Notes: generated by a model from the letters alone, not told the origin. 64,000 nt of DNA from Oscillospiraceae bacterium (GCA_029012445.1 JAQXMC010000033.1:124001-188000); one strand, 5' to 3'. Numbered from the stretch's first letter, positions 16,022 to 25,389 are shown. Numbers and translations are program-made.

Positions 16022-17569
16022 ATGAACAGTGAATACATAATCGAAATGCTCCACATAACCAAGGAGTTTCCCGGTATTGTCGCTAACGACGACATCACTC
16101 TTCAGCTCAAAAAGGGCGAAATACACGCTCTTCTGGGCGAAAACGGCGCAGGAAAATCAACTCTGATGTCAGTTCTGTTCGGCCTTTATCAAGCCGAAAA
16201 AGGCGTTATAAAAAAGAACGGCGAAGTCGTTGACATCAAAAATCCCAATGAAGCCACTGCGCTCGGCATCGGAATGGTGCACCAGCATTTTAAGCTTGTC
16301 GATGTTTTCACGGTGCTTGATAACATTATTCTCGGCGCAGAAACGACAAAGTTGGGTTTTCTTCAGAAGAAAGAAGCAAGAAAGAAAATACAGGAGCTGA
16401 GTGAAAAATACGGTCTGAATGTCGATCTTGACGCTAAGGTTGAGGATATCACAGTGGGTATGCAGCAAAGGGTTGAGATCCTGAAGATGCTCTATCGTGA
16501 AAACGAGATATTGATTTTTGACGAGCCGACGGCAGTTCTCACTCCTCAGGAAATCGACGAGCTCATGGAGATCATGAGAAACTTCGCCAAAGAGGGAAAA
16601 TCAATTCTGTTCATCACGCATAAGCTCAACGAGATAATGGCCGTCTCAGACAGAGTCACTGTTCTTCGCAAAGGCAAATGCGTCGGAACGGTGAACACGG
16701 CAGACACAACTAAGCAGGAGCTTTCGACAATGATGGTCGGAAGGCCGGTTCAGCTTGAGGTTCAGAAGGATGAAGCCAAGCCGGAAGAAAACATACTTGA
16801 GGTCAGCGACCTCGTTGTTCCGTCGAAGCACCACGGCAAAAACGCAGTCAACGGCGTCAGCTTCAGCGTCAGGTCCGGCGAGATAGTCTGCATCGCAGGT
16901 ATAGACGGAAACGGACAGACAGAGCTTGTTCAGGGAATAACCGGACTTGAAAAAATATCCGGCGGCAAGGTCATGCTCTGCGGAAAAGACATCACGAAAA
17001 TGAATATCCGGAACAAAAACAAGACCGGACTCAGCCACATTCCGGAGGACAGGCACAAGCACGGTCTCGTTCTTGATTTCACTCTTGAGGACAACCTTGT
17101 TCTGCAGCGATATTATGAGCCCGAGTTTCAGAAGCTCGGCTTTATAAAACACGCCAATGTCCGCGCGCACGCCGAAAAGCTCATCAAGCAATTCGATGTC
17201 AGAAGCGGTCAGGGGCCTATAACGATAGTCAGAAGTATGTCGGGCGGAAATCAGCAGAAAGCCATAATCGCCCGCGAATTAGACAGAGATCTTCCTCTCA
17301 TAATAGCCGTTCAGCCGACAAGAGGCCTTGATGTCGGCGCTATCGAATATATCCACAGCCAGCTGGTCAAAGCCAGAGACGACGGAAAAGCCATTCTTCT
17401 TGTCTCTCTCGAGCTTGACGAGGTCATGAGCGTATCAGACAGGATCCTTGTTATGTATGAGGGTGAAATAGTCGGCGAGCTTGACCCGAAAAAGACAACC
17501 GTCTCAGAGCTCGGTCTTTATATGGCCGGCACTAAAAACGATTTCAAGGAGGAAAAGACAGATGAATAA
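16022..17569 (+). CDS. Nucleoside/sugar-type ABC importer ATPase (two ABC domains)
   Basis: The protein has two fused ATPase domains. Domain 1 has Walker A GENGAGKST (about 40-48), a shortened signature TVGMQQRVEI and Walker B ILIFDEPTA. Domain 2 has a degenerate Walker A (GIDGNGQTE, no lysine), signature MSGGNQQKAIIARE and a Walker B where the usual DEP is AVQP. This asymmetry is normal for the NupO/RbsA-like group. With the two permeases that follow it forms a BmpA/NupNOPQ-type nucleoside importer. A GTG 12 bases upstream is an alternative start; I prefer the ATG since the sequence before it adds only four residues. No substrate-binding lipoprotein gene is next to it. Confidence 0.9.
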   Translation: MNSEYIIEMLHITKEFPGIVANDDITLQLKKGEIHALLGENGAGKSTLMSVLFGLYQAEKGVIKKNGEVVDIKNPNEATALGIGMVHQHFKLVDVFTVLDNIILGAETTKLGFLQKKEARKKIQELSEKYGLNVDLDAKVEDITVGMQQRVEILKMLYRENEILIFDEPTAVLTPQEIDELMEIMRNFAKEGKSILFITHKLNEIMAVSDRVTVLRKGKCVGTVNTADTTKQELSTMMVGRPVQLEVQKDEAKPEENILEVSDLVVPSKHHGKNAVNGVSFSVRSGEIVCIAGIDGNGQTELVQGITGLEKISGGKVMLCGKDITKMNIRNKNKTGLSHIPEDRHKHGLVLDFTLEDNLVLQRYYEPEFQKLGFIKHANVRAHAEKLIKQFDVRSGQGPITIVRSMSGGNQQKAIIARELDRDLPLIIAVQPTRGLDVGAIEYIHSQLVKARDDGKAILLVSLELDEVMSVSDRILVMYEGEIVGELDPKKTTVSELGLYMAGTKNDFKEEKTDE

Positions 17570-18833
17570 AAAAGAATCGCCGCTCAAGAGATTGTGGAAC
17601 AAAGACGGCACTAAATCCATCGTCTCCTCCCTTATCTCAATTCTTATCGGCATGGTCGTCGGCGGAATAATAGTTCTTATAGTCGGTCTGACCAACGACA
17701 CCATATCCGTCAAAGGCGCTTTCGAGGGCATCAAGCTGATATTCTTCGGCATTCTCAGCACAGGCAGGGACGCAGCGGGCAATCTCACCTTCGGCTTCAG
17801 CCCCGTCAATCTCGGCAATATGCTGTTCAGAGCGACGCCGATAATTCTGACCGGTCTTTCAGTCGCAGTCGCTTTTAAAACGGGACTTTTCAATATCGGC
17901 GCTTCCGGTCAGTACCTTATGGGTACGGCTGCAACGCTTTATCTCGCGCTGACAATTCCCACATCGTCGGTTCCCGCCTGGCTCGTCTGGATCATAGCTT
18001 TCGCCGGCGGAATAATTGCCGGAGCCTTGTGGGGAGCTATTCCGGGACTTCTCAAGGCGCATCTGAACATAAACGAGGTTCTCGCCTGCATCATGACTAA
18101 CTGGATAGCCGCAAACCTTGTGACATGGTTCTTTGAATCAAGTCCGCTGAGAAACTCAATGGACTACGGCAAGACGGGATATATTCAGAAAACAACGGCC
18201 AACGCCGTTTCGACGGCAAAGCTCGGTCTTGACAGGATTTTCCCCGGCTCACAGGTCAACGCGGGCATTCTGATTGCTATTCTGCTTGCTGTTCTTATTT
18301 ATATTCTGATGTCAAAAACAACGCTCGGCTTTGAGCTCAAAGCCTGCGGCAGCAACCGCCACGCAGCGAAATACGCCGGAATAAAAGATAAAAAGAGCAT
18401 CGTTCTTTCAATGGCTATCGCAGGCGCTCTTTCAGGCGCAGCCGCCTCGCTCTATTATCTTTCGGGCAACACGGAATTTTTCTGGTCAACCTATCAGTCG
18501 CTCCCGGCGGAGGGCTTCAACGGAATTCCGGTTGCGCTGCTTGCTTATAATAATCCGATCGGCGTTATATTCTCCGGCTGCTTCATGTCGATGCTGAACA
18601 TAGCCGGTCAGCAGCTGAAAACTCTCACGGCGTACAACGAATATATAACCGATATCATCATCGCCGCTATCGTTTATCTCAGCGCTTTCTCTCTCTTCAT
18701 AAAAATGATCATCAACGGCAGAAAGAAGCGCAAAAAAGAAGAAGTTCCGGTCCCGACCGCGGATTCGGATATCGGAGACGACGGCGCCGGCATAAAACCG
18801 GCAGAAGATCAGGAAGGGAAGGAGAATTCATAA
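17562..18833 (+). CDS. ABC transporter permease (NupP-like)
   Basis: This 423-residue membrane protein has about ten hydrophobic segments and the BPD_transp_2 family pattern, including LFNIGASGQYLMG, the coupling helix region LKAHLNINEVLACIMTNWIA and GFELKACGSNRHAAKYAGI. The hydrophilic C-terminus (after about 395) is Lys/Glu rich. I take the ATG at 17562 with AAGGAGG upstream; it overlaps the ATPase stop by 8 bases. It pairs with the next gene as a permease heterodimer for nucleosides or related substrates. Confidence 0.9.
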   Translation: MNKKESPLKRLWNKDGTKSIVSSLISILIGMVVGGIIVLIVGLTNDTISVKGAFEGIKLIFFGILSTGRDAAGNLTFGFSPVNLGNMLFRATPIILTGLSVAVAFKTGLFNIGASGQYLMGTAATLYLALTIPTSSVPAWLVWIIAFAGGIIAGALWGAIPGLLKAHLNINEVLACIMTNWIAANLVTWFFESSPLRNSMDYGKTGYIQKTTANAVSTAKLGLDRIFPGSQVNAGILIAILLAVLIYILMSKTTLGFELKACGSNRHAAKYAGIKDKKSIVLSMAIAGALSGAAASLYYLSGNTEFFWSTYQSLPAEGFNGIPVALLAYNNPIGVIFSGCFMSMLNIAGQQLKTLTAYNEYITDIIIAAIVYLSAFSLFIKMIINGRKKRKKEEVPVPTADSDIGDDGAGIKPAEDQEGKENS

Positions 18834-19843
18834 TGACATTTTTAATTCAACAGACCTTAATTTATGCGGTCCCCCTGCTCATAGTCGCTCTGGCCGGCGT
18901 TTTCGCCGAGCGCAGCGGTATTATTAACCTTGCCCTTGAAGGTATAATGATCTTCGGCGCGTTTGTCGGTGTTTACTTCATAAACATCGTTCAGAGAAAT
19001 CACCTGTTCACAATGAAACAGGGGCAGCTGCTGGTCGTTATAACCATGCTCGTTGCGGCCGCTTTCGGAGCCTTGTTCTCGCTTTTGCTTTCGTTCGCGG
19101 CCATCAATCTCAAGGCTGATCAGACAATCGGCGGCACAGCTCTTAACATGCTCGCTCCCGCAATCGTTCTTTTCGCAATAAATGTCATCGCTCAGCAGAA
19201 TGTTCTCGGCATGGCTGAGGGTGATTCCGGCAGCTGGTTCATGCTCAAGAAAACGGACTTCGGCTTTGACAGAACAGCTGATCTCGGTTTCTTCGGAAAC
19301 ACATTTTTGCATAGGGTATACATTTCGACTTATATCTGCATCGCACTGTTCATTATTCTTTCGATAATTCTCTATAAGACTAAATTCGGTCTCAGACTCC
19401 GCGCTTGCGGCGAAAATCCGCAGGCAGCCGATTCGCTCGGCATCAATGTCTATAAAATGAGATATATCGGCACGACTATCTCCGGAGCTCTGGCAGGTCT
19501 CGGCGGTTTTGTCTACGCTCTGACAACGGCTAACTGCTCCTCGACCGGCGATGTTGCGGGCTTCGGCTTTCTCGCTCTTGCCGTTATGATATTCGGCAAC
19601 TGGAAGCCTCTCAATATAGCTCTCGCCTCATTTCTGTTCGGTCTGTTCAAGTGCCTTGCCGCCGCCTACGCAAGCATTGACATCAACGGCGACGGCGTCT
19701 ATACGCTTGCGCAGATCAACATCAGCCCGAACTTCTACCGACTTCTCCCCTACCTTATCACGCTTATCGTTCTTGCGTTCACTTCAAAAAGCTCAAGGGC
19801 ACCCAAGGCCGAGGGAATTCCCTATGACAAGGGCAGCAGATAA
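18833..19843 (+). CDS. ABC transporter permease (NupQ-like)
   Basis: The second BPD_transp_2 permease, 336 residues and about nine membrane helices. Family motifs: ERSGIINLALEGIMIFGAF, a LKADQTIGGTALNMLAP segment and GLRLRACGENPQAADSLGI. Its ATG overlaps the preceding stop (TAATG), so translation is coupled. A strong terminator (19862-19894) closes the three-gene unit. The substrate group (nucleosides) follows from family membership; the missing binding protein leaves the exact ligand open. Confidence 0.9.
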   Translation: MTFLIQQTLIYAVPLLIVALAGVFAERSGIINLALEGIMIFGAFVGVYFINIVQRNHLFTMKQGQLLVVITMLVAAAFGALFSLLLSFAAINLKADQTIGGTALNMLAPAIVLFAINVIAQQNVLGMAEGDSGSWFMLKKTDFGFDRTADLGFFGNTFLHRVYISTYICIALFIILSIILYKTKFGLRLRACGENPQAADSLGINVYKMRYIGTTISGALAGLGGFVYALTTANCSSTGDVAGFGFLALAVMIFGNWKPLNIALASFLFGLFKCLAAAYASIDINGDGVYTLAQINISPNFYRLLPYLITLIVLAFTSKSSRAPKAEGIPYDKGSR

Positions 19844-19861
19844 TCAGAAAGAACATATTAT

Positions 19862-19894
19862 CAGAGGTACGCTGACGGCTGCAGCGTACCTCTG
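19862..19894 (+). terminator. Terminator of the ABC importer operon
   Basis: A 13-bp perfect stem CAGAGGTACGCTG/CAGCGTACCTCTG followed by TTTTTC, 18 bases after the last permease. Confidence 0.9.
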
Positions 19895-20006
19895 TTTTTC
19901 AAAAGTTATATTTATAATAAAAGTTTTAGTACACATGGATTTTTTCGGGGGCGGATGTTAATATCTTCAGAGCAGAGAAATATTTTAACATTTTTTGTGA
20001 AAACTA

Positions 20007-20035
20007 TTGACATTCCGACTTAAATCATATATTAT
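20007..20035 (+). promoter_or_regulatory. Promoter of tRNA-Lys
   Basis: TTGACA (20007-20012), 17-base spacer, TATTAT (20030-20035), 19 bases before the tRNA. Confidence 0.8.
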
Positions 20036-20054
20036 ATTTGAGCTGTTCAGAAAT

Positions 20055-20130
20055 GATTCATTAGCTCAGTCGGTAGAGCACTTGACTTTTAATCAAGGTG
20101 TCCGGGGTTCGAATCCCCGATGGATCACCA
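20055..20130 (+). tRNA. tRNA-Lys (anticodon TTT)
   Basis: A 76-base cloverleaf with acceptor GATTCAT pairing ATGGATC, D-arm TAGCTCAGTCGGTAGAGC, anticodon stem TTGA with loop CTTTTAA (anticodon TTT), T-arm CCGGGGTTCGAATCCCCG? read here as GGGGTTCGAATCCCC, and an encoded CCA. It stands alone with its own promoter and terminator. Confidence 0.97.
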
Positions 20131-20137
20131 GCGCCAA

Positions 20138-20180
20138 ACACCCGCAAGGCCTTATTTTTCAAGGCTTGCGGGTGTTTTTT
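20138..20180 (+). terminator. Terminator of tRNA-Lys
   Basis: An 11-bp stem ACACCCGCAAG/CTTGCGGGTGT followed by a T-run, 8 bases after the tRNA. Confidence 0.9.
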
Positions 20181-20340
20181 CGGTCTCAAAAAAATATTTA
20201 CAATTTAGCATAATAGCGTATATTTTTTTGCGCGTTGCTAACAAATTGCTAATTCTCTTTCATGTCTGAAATGAATTTTCATTTTCAAAAAATTCGAAAG
20301 AAGATATATAAAAATTCATGTTGCTGATTTCGTATTGAAA

Positions 20341-20367
20341 AAGCACCCTGCATTTTGCAAAGTGCTT
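20341..20367 (-). terminator. Hairpin after the 87-residue ORF
   Basis: AAGCAC pairs with GTGCTT, with an inner TGCA/TGCA pairing; on the minus strand TTTTTC follows. It lies just after the stop at 20390. Confidence 0.5.
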
Positions 20368-20389
20368 GAATGTATTCAGTTTATGCGCC

Positions 20390-20653
20390 TTACTGTGCGA
20401 GGTATTTTTTTGTATATTCGGTTTGCTCAAATTCAACACCTGTTCCATTTTTGCTCTTACGCATTATCAAAACTGTCGGCAAAGGTGTTTCATCAAGTAA
20501 ACCTTGCTTATTTGGTTTATCTCCTGCAATTTGAAAGATTATACTATCGTTTCCGCAACCTTTTATGGAAGTCATGATCTTATCAAAACTAAGATTATTA
20601 CGATCACAGTATCGCTTAATCTCATTTTGATATTCTCTTAATTTCATGCACAT
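20390..20653 (-). CDS. Small protein next to a MuF-type toxin remnant (possible immunity protein)
   Basis: I do not recognise this 87-residue protein. It has a charged helical N-terminus (REYQNEIKRYCDRNNLSFDKI), then alternating hydrophobic strands (DSIIFQIAG, PTVLIMRK), no membrane segment and no signal peptide. An AGGAGG lies upstream. It begins 17 bases after the stop of the phage MuF-type remnant at 20671-21290 and ends in a hairpin. In MuF polymorphic toxins a small cognate immunity gene usually follows directly, so that role is plausible from position only. Confidence 0.5.
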   Translation of the reverse strand: MCMKLREYQNEIKRYCDRNNLSFDKIMTSIKGCGNDSIIFQIAGDKPNKQGLLDETPLPTVLIMRKSKNGTGVEFEQTEYTKKYLAQ

Positions 20654-20670
20654 AATAAAACCTCCTTATT

Positions 20671-21290
20671 TCATGTATACGGTATAATCACCTTTTGAAT
20701 TATACTATCCTGCTTAAAGCAACCCCAAACAGCATAATCACCGTCTGATATTTCCAGACACAAACCACTTGTTCCCGGGTGAGTATGCCCGCTCAATTTG
20801 TATCCGGCTTTGGCTAATTCATTCGCAGCATCAACATCAATGTTTACCCGATATGCGTTACCCCGTATAATCAGCCTTATCCGGGAGAGATTCAAGAAAC
20901 ATTTTTTGTCTGTTATTCAGTTCAACGTCAAAGGTAAGAATTGCATTCGGATTGCCTTTTCCGGTGTTTCGCTGTTCAATCGGAAATTCAATAGGCTTTT
21001 CGATAGACGATATACTCATTTTTTCACTTTCTAAGTCTATTTTATCCGAATTTCCCGAATTGTCAACATACTTCCGATACCATTCTGAATATGTCATATC
21101 GCCCGGCACCTGAATGCTTTTTCCGCTCAAGTCTCTTTCGGCTCTTTTCGTCTTCCTGCCCGGTATATAAGGGCAGTCCGCGCAGCGGCAGAACGGGTGC
21201 ATCGGGTGTTTGTTCACGCCGGCTTCGGCTTCGCTGACTTTGAAGTGCTTGCCGTCAGTCCCGGCGCAGCTTTTTGTTTTGCGCTCCCAC
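20671..21290 (-). pseudogene. Decayed MuF-type phage head/polymorphic toxin C-terminal fragment
   Basis: Read from about 21290, the frame gives KSCAGTDGKHFKVSEAEAG and then HPMHPFCRCADCPY, the cysteine-rich end of phage MuF (SPP1 gp7-like) minor head proteins (C-A-x-x-DGK-x-F and HPxCRC). A linker with VPGDMTYSEWYRKYVDN follows. The frame stops at 20858-20860, but dropping one base in the GGGG run at 20864-20861 continues it smoothly into NAYRVNIDVDAANELAKAGY and SGHTHPGTSG, ending at 20671. The last part has H-x-H and, ten residues on, S-x-x-D, loosely like JAMM peptidases. The N-terminal MuF part is missing, so this is a truncated, frameshifted prophage relic close to a tRNA gene. Confidence 0.7.
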
Positions 21291-23450
21291 AGGATTCCTG
21301 TTCTCTTTCCATTTTATCACAAATATCCGCCGTTTGCGTTCTCCGGCTTCATCAGAGCCATATCCATCTCTTATCAGCATATAGGATATGACGGCTATCA
21401 CGGCAAATGCGCACAAAATCCCGAAAACGCTCGCCTCTCCCCTCAGCGCAGAGCCTAACTGATATATGCAAAGCGATACGCCGTAGGCGAACGCCGTCTG
21501 ATATCCGAGAGCGAACGCTGTCCATTTTGCGCTGTTCATCTCGCGTCTTATTGCGCCCATCGCCGCAACGCAAGGTGCGCAAAGCAGGTTAAACATTAAG
21601 AATGAATACGCCGAAAGCCTGCTCATTGAGTCAAATTCAAGCACTCCGAAGACTCCGACTATCTCCTCTTTTGCGAGAAGTCCCATTATGGTCGCTATCG
21701 CCGCTTTCACATTCCCGAAGCCGAGCGGAGCAAAAATCAGCGCTATTGCTCTTCCGGTCGTTCCTATAATGCTTTTTTCAAGCGCCATATTCTCATGAAA
21801 ACCGAAAAAGCCGTCGGTATAGCCGAAATGCGAGCCTGCCCAGACGACTATTGAAGCGAGCAGGATCACCGTCCCCGCCTTTTTGATGAAAGACGATCCC
21901 CTCTCCCACATCGAGCGCAGCAAGTTTCTGACCGTCGGCATATGGTACGCGGGCAGCTCCATCACGAACGGCGACTGATTATCCGCGAAAAGCTTTGTTT
22001 TCTTCAGCATTATTCCCGAAACGGCAACGGACAATATTCCGGCGAAATAAGCGCTCGGCGCAACCCAAGCCGCTCCTGAAAACATCGAAGAAGCTATCAT
22101 TGCTATAACCGGCAGCTTTGCCCCGCAGGGAATGAAAGAGGTTGTCATTATCGTCATTCGCCTGTCGCTCTCGTTTTCTATCGTCCGCGAAGCCATGATC
22201 CCCGGAACACTGCATCCCGTACCGATGAGCATGGGTATGAACGACTTTCCGGAAAGTCCGAAGCGCCTGAATATTCTGTCCATCATAAAGGCGATCCTCG
22301 ACATATAACCGCACGCCTCAAGAAAGGCAAGAAACAAAAACAGCACAAGCATCTGCGGAACGAAGCTCAGAACCGAACCGACGCCGCCGATTATTCCCTC
22401 AAGCACCAGACTTTTCAGCCACACTGCGCAATGCAAAGTGTCGAGAAAGGCGCCGACTGTCTCCGGCAGTCCTGAAAAATCCCGCCCGACAAGCCTGAAA
22501 CCGTCGCCGAAAACGCCGCTCATAAAGCCTGTCGCCCACCTTCCGACAGTCGAGACGGAGATATAATAAACAAGAAACATTATTAAAGCAAAAATCGGCA
22601 GAGCCGCAAAGCGGTTAGTCACAACCTTGTCAATCTTATCGGAAACCGTTTCCTCTACGGCTCTTTTTCTCTTGCAGCAAAACGCCGTTATTTTCGCAAC
22701 GGCGTTATATCTTTCGTTCGCTATAATGCTTTCCGCATCGTCGCCGTATTTTTTTTCGGCTGATTTTATCTTTATTTCAAGCTTAGAAAGCTCGTCTTTT
22801 GATAAATCAAGCTGCGCGAGAACTCTTTCGTCTCTTTCAAAAAGCTTTATCGCGTACCAACGCCTTTTGTCGCTTGATATCGACTGAACAAATTCTCTTT
22901 CGATTTCTCCGAGGGTTTTTTCGATGTCTTCGGAAAATCGCTGCGGCTTCACTTTTGTTTTCTTTGCCGCCGCGAGTTCCGCAGCTCTGACCGCTTCGTC
23001 GATGCCGGTCTCCTTCAGAGCCGATATCTCCACAACGGCGCATCCGAGCTTATCCGAAAGCTCGGCGGTTTTTATCTCTCCGCCGTTTTTTCTCACTATA
23101 TCCATCATGTTGACGGCAACCACCATCGGTATTCCAAGCTCCGAAAGCTGCGTCGTCAAATAAAGATTCCGCTCGATATTTGTTCCGTCGACAAGGTCAA
23201 GAATAACATCGGGCTTTTCTTCAAAAAGATAGTTCCTTGCAACAACCTCCTCAAGCGTATAGGGCGAAAGCGAATATATTCCGGGCAGGTCGGTCAGAGT
23301 AAAATCCGCTCGGCCTTTGACCGTCCCCTCTTTCTTTTCAACAGTAACGCCCGGCCAGTTGCCGACAAACTGATTTGAGCCTGTCAGAGCGTTAAAAAGC
23401 GTTGTTTTTCCGCAGTTTGGGTTGCCTGCAAGGGCTATCTTTATTTTCAT
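21255..23450 (-). CDS. feoB: Ferrous iron transporter B
   Basis: This 731-residue Fe(II) importer has an N-terminal G domain and a membrane domain. G1 GNPNCGKTT (8-16), G2 region GVTVEKKEG, G3 DLPGIYSL, a G4 with NMMD in place of NKxD, and G5 SALKETG are all visible, followed by the helical GDI-like spacer (about 160-265) and paired gate motifs with Gly-rich cores (GGVGSVLSFVPQM and the later FAPLGFGNVKAAIATIMGLLAKEEIVG). There is no feoA next to it, and it is monocistronic. The last 12 or so residues are encoded by DNA that in another frame belongs to the MuF relic, so the natural C-terminus may have been replaced by an insertion. Confidence 0.95.
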   Translation of the reverse strand: MKIKIALAGNPNCGKTTLFNALTGSNQFVGNWPGVTVEKKEGTVKGRADFTLTDLPGIYSLSPYTLEEVVARNYLFEEKPDVILDLVDGTNIERNLYLTTQLSELGIPMVVAVNMMDIVRKNGGEIKTAELSDKLGCAVVEISALKETGIDEAVRAAELAAAKKTKVKPQRFSEDIEKTLGEIEREFVQSISSDKRRWYAIKLFERDERVLAQLDLSKDELSKLEIKIKSAEKKYGDDAESIIANERYNAVAKITAFCCKRKRAVEETVSDKIDKVVTNRFAALPIFALIMFLVYYISVSTVGRWATGFMSGVFGDGFRLVGRDFSGLPETVGAFLDTLHCAVWLKSLVLEGIIGGVGSVLSFVPQMLVLFLFLAFLEACGYMSRIAFMMDRIFRRFGLSGKSFIPMLIGTGCSVPGIMASRTIENESDRRMTIMTTSFIPCGAKLPVIAMIASSMFSGAAWVAPSAYFAGILSVAVSGIMLKKTKLFADNQSPFVMELPAYHMPTVRNLLRSMWERGSSFIKKAGTVILLASIVVWAGSHFGYTDGFFGFHENMALEKSIIGTTGRAIALIFAPLGFGNVKAAIATIMGLLAKEEIVGVFGVLEFDSMSRLSAYSFLMFNLLCAPCVAAMGAIRREMNSAKWTAFALGYQTAFAYGVSLCIYQLGSALRGEASVFGILCAFAVIAVISYMLIRDGYGSDEAGERKRRIFVIKWKENRNPVGAQNKKLRRD

Positions 23451-23632
23451 TTATATCCACCTCGTAAAATTATATTTAAAAGGCGGTCGCTTTATGTGAC
23501 AGATATGAAGATAGCTAAATATTTCTTTTTCAATTTCACGCAAGCATTTTAAGGCTCCAAAGCTTTAAATCCGGAAATATAGAAACGGCGAAAATCGGCT
23601 CGATGACCCGCGCGGCTGCAAGTATAGCGCAG

Positions 23633-23671
23633 AAACAGAAACGCACAGGTTAAACCTGTGCGTTTCTGTTT
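23633..23671. terminator. Terminator of hydrolase 1
   Basis: An 18-bp perfect stem (AAACAGAAACGCACAGGT and its complement) with loop TAA lies about 50 bases after the stop at 23722. The arms are A/T rich at their ends, so it can work on either strand. Confidence 0.8.
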
Positions 23672-23721
23672 TATAATCATTAGTTTAATTTTATCCTGCA
23701 AGAACTGAATTCAAAATTCGG

Positions 23722-25389
23722 TCAGCGTTTGTTAGCCAGAGTTTCGAAAAATGTCTCTATCCATTTTATCAGAGTAATGATAAACGAAAACAGACGCTGC
23801 GACTTGGTCTTCGGCTTTTCTATGTTCTCGTCGGCTTCCCAGTTTTCATTATGGCAGTTTTCCTCAGTCATAGCCTCAAAGGTACGGGTGGGATGGTCAA
23901 AAACAATAAACTGAGTCCAGTCGAAATCATCGATTTCAAGCTGTCTGTCGGCGTCTATCGTGGTGAGAATAAGCTGTCTCTCCTCGGTTGAATAGAAGCC
24001 GTGTGAACAGCCCTTGATAAACCATGTGTAATCGGGGAACAGGCAGGTTGAAGCGTCGATCTGCTTGTCCGGAGAAATATATTTTCCTAAGCCTTCGGCT
24101 TCCCTCTGAGCGATGTATTCATCTGAAAGCGTATCATATATTGTGGAAGTTGTTGCGCCGAAAGACGATTTGTTCGCGGAAACATACTGATCGCCGAGAA
24201 CGCTTCCGTCTTTAAGCAGCGGAACCATCTGAGTTCCGTATTTTGAGATTATGCAAAGATTGACCGTTTTTCCGTCTTTATCGGGAATTTTAGTTGACAG
24301 CAGAATTTTATCAACATTCTTTTTGACAGTGTCGTTATAAACCGTGATCTTTTCTATCAAACCCGCATATTCCTGACGCTTTTCGCTGCCCTCTTCACCG
24401 AAAACATAGACCAAAGCGTCGTCAAAATCCTCGGTTGTCACAAGAGCCCAATAGCAGGGCATTGTCAAAAATGTTGCCGTTGCGAGGGCGGAAATGATAC
24501 CGTATTCAATCTGACCGTAAATCGTCTTTCGAGCGACCTCGGAAAGATTATCGAGAACGCCGGAATTTGCAAGAAGCTCAATTGTGACCGTCACCAGCGG
24601 GCTGATCGAGAAATTGCGGCCGAAAACATTCAGATCGTCAAAAAGTCTGACGAACGAGTTTCCGTCAATGCCGAAATCGCCGCTGATAATGCCGCTTAAG
24701 AAGTCGGCTCCGTTAGATGTCGCAACATCTATACCTAAGCCTTTAATGCTTCCGGTGCCGTATTTATTTATGTATGCGAGAACGACATTTGTTCCAAGGC
24801 ACTTGCAGTCAAGAGAAACCTTGCTGTGGCCGGTGGCGCGCTTGACGCCCTCAATATATTCATTCAGATCGTCAGCAAGCTCTATCGGATCAAGACGCCA
24901 GTCATAGCGATAGGTATATGTCTTTTCGCTATACATGCCGTTCGCATCGGCAAGATTGTGTGTCATTTTCCATTGTCTGTCGTTTTTGGCTTCCTGCCCG
25001 ATGCCGGAATCCGAGCCTTCGGGGACATTGCCGTTTTTATCGAGCCTAATGGGCTCAAACAGATCGCCTATCTCTTTTTCAACGGCAGCGTAATAATTGT
25101 CCCATTTTCCGAAAGAAATTCCTTCGAGTATAAACGGCAATAAAATGTTGGCAGTAGCTTCATAAATCTTGTCTTTGCTCTCATCATCGTCGGTTTTGAC
25201 GGAACCCAGGATATCATCGATTCTGAAAGTCTGGGTGTCGTTGTTATAATAGATCAGATCACTGTCGCCGCCTATATATATGACCGGATCTTCGCAATAA
25301 TCGTCCGGAGTAACGGTGGCAGCTAAAGCAGCAGTTGTACTTGAAAAGATAAAGCATAAGACAAGCAGAAATGAAATGATTTTCTTCAT
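23722..25389 (-). CDS. Secreted alpha/beta-hydrolase-like protein with cysteine elbow, paralog 1
   Basis: From the ATG at 25389 (AAAGGAG upstream) this is a 555-residue secreted protein: signal peptide 1-23, then an alpha/beta-hydrolase-like core. The block YDWRLDP (162-168) and a helix before VSLDCKCLGTNVVLAY resemble LCAT/PGAP1-type lipases, but the nucleophile elbow has Cys197 (K-C-L-G) where G-x-S-x-G is expected. Further conserved elements are GD-x-x-VS-x4-SFGATTS, DTLSDEYIA, and DASTCLFPDYTWFIKGCSH, which could supply the Asp and His of a triad. Cysteine nucleophiles occur in dienelactone hydrolases and PHA synthases. The protein ends in an aromatic amphipathic helix (FIITLIKWIETFFETLAN). 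Two paralogs lie at 36358 and 48188. Substrate unknown. Confidence 0.7.
   Translation of the reverse strand: MKKIISFLLVLCFIFSSTTAALAATVTPDDYCEDPVIYIGGDSDLIYYNNDTQTFRIDDILGSVKTDDDESKDKIYEATANILLPFILEGISFGKWDNYYAAVEKEIGDLFEPIRLDKNGNVPEGSDSGIGQEAKNDRQWKMTHNLADANGMYSEKTYTYRYDWRLDPIELADDLNEYIEGVKRATGHSKVSLDCKCLGTNVVLAYINKYGTGSIKGLGIDVATSNGADFLSGIISGDFGIDGNSFVRLFDDLNVFGRNFSISPLVTVTIELLANSGVLDNLSEVARKTIYGQIEYGIISALATATFLTMPCYWALVTTEDFDDALVYVFGEEGSEKRQEYAGLIEKITVYNDTVKKNVDKILLSTKIPDKDGKTVNLCIISKYGTQMVPLLKDGSVLGDQYVSANKSSFGATTSTIYDTLSDEYIAQREAEGLGKYISPDKQIDASTCLFPDYTWFIKGCSHGFYSTEERQLILTTIDADRQLEIDDFDWTQFIVFDHPTRTFEAMTEENCHNENWEADENIEKPKTKSQRLFSFIITLIKWIETFFETLANKR

Noticed and set aside
16646..17191. 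181-residue antisense frame in the ABC ATPase
   Set aside because: Lies opposite the second ATPase domain; no ribosome site or family.
20130..20340. Phage attachment site (direct repeat of the tRNA-Lys 3' end)
   Set aside because: I looked for a second copy of the tRNA end downstream and saw none; only a short TTGCTAA direct repeat is present.
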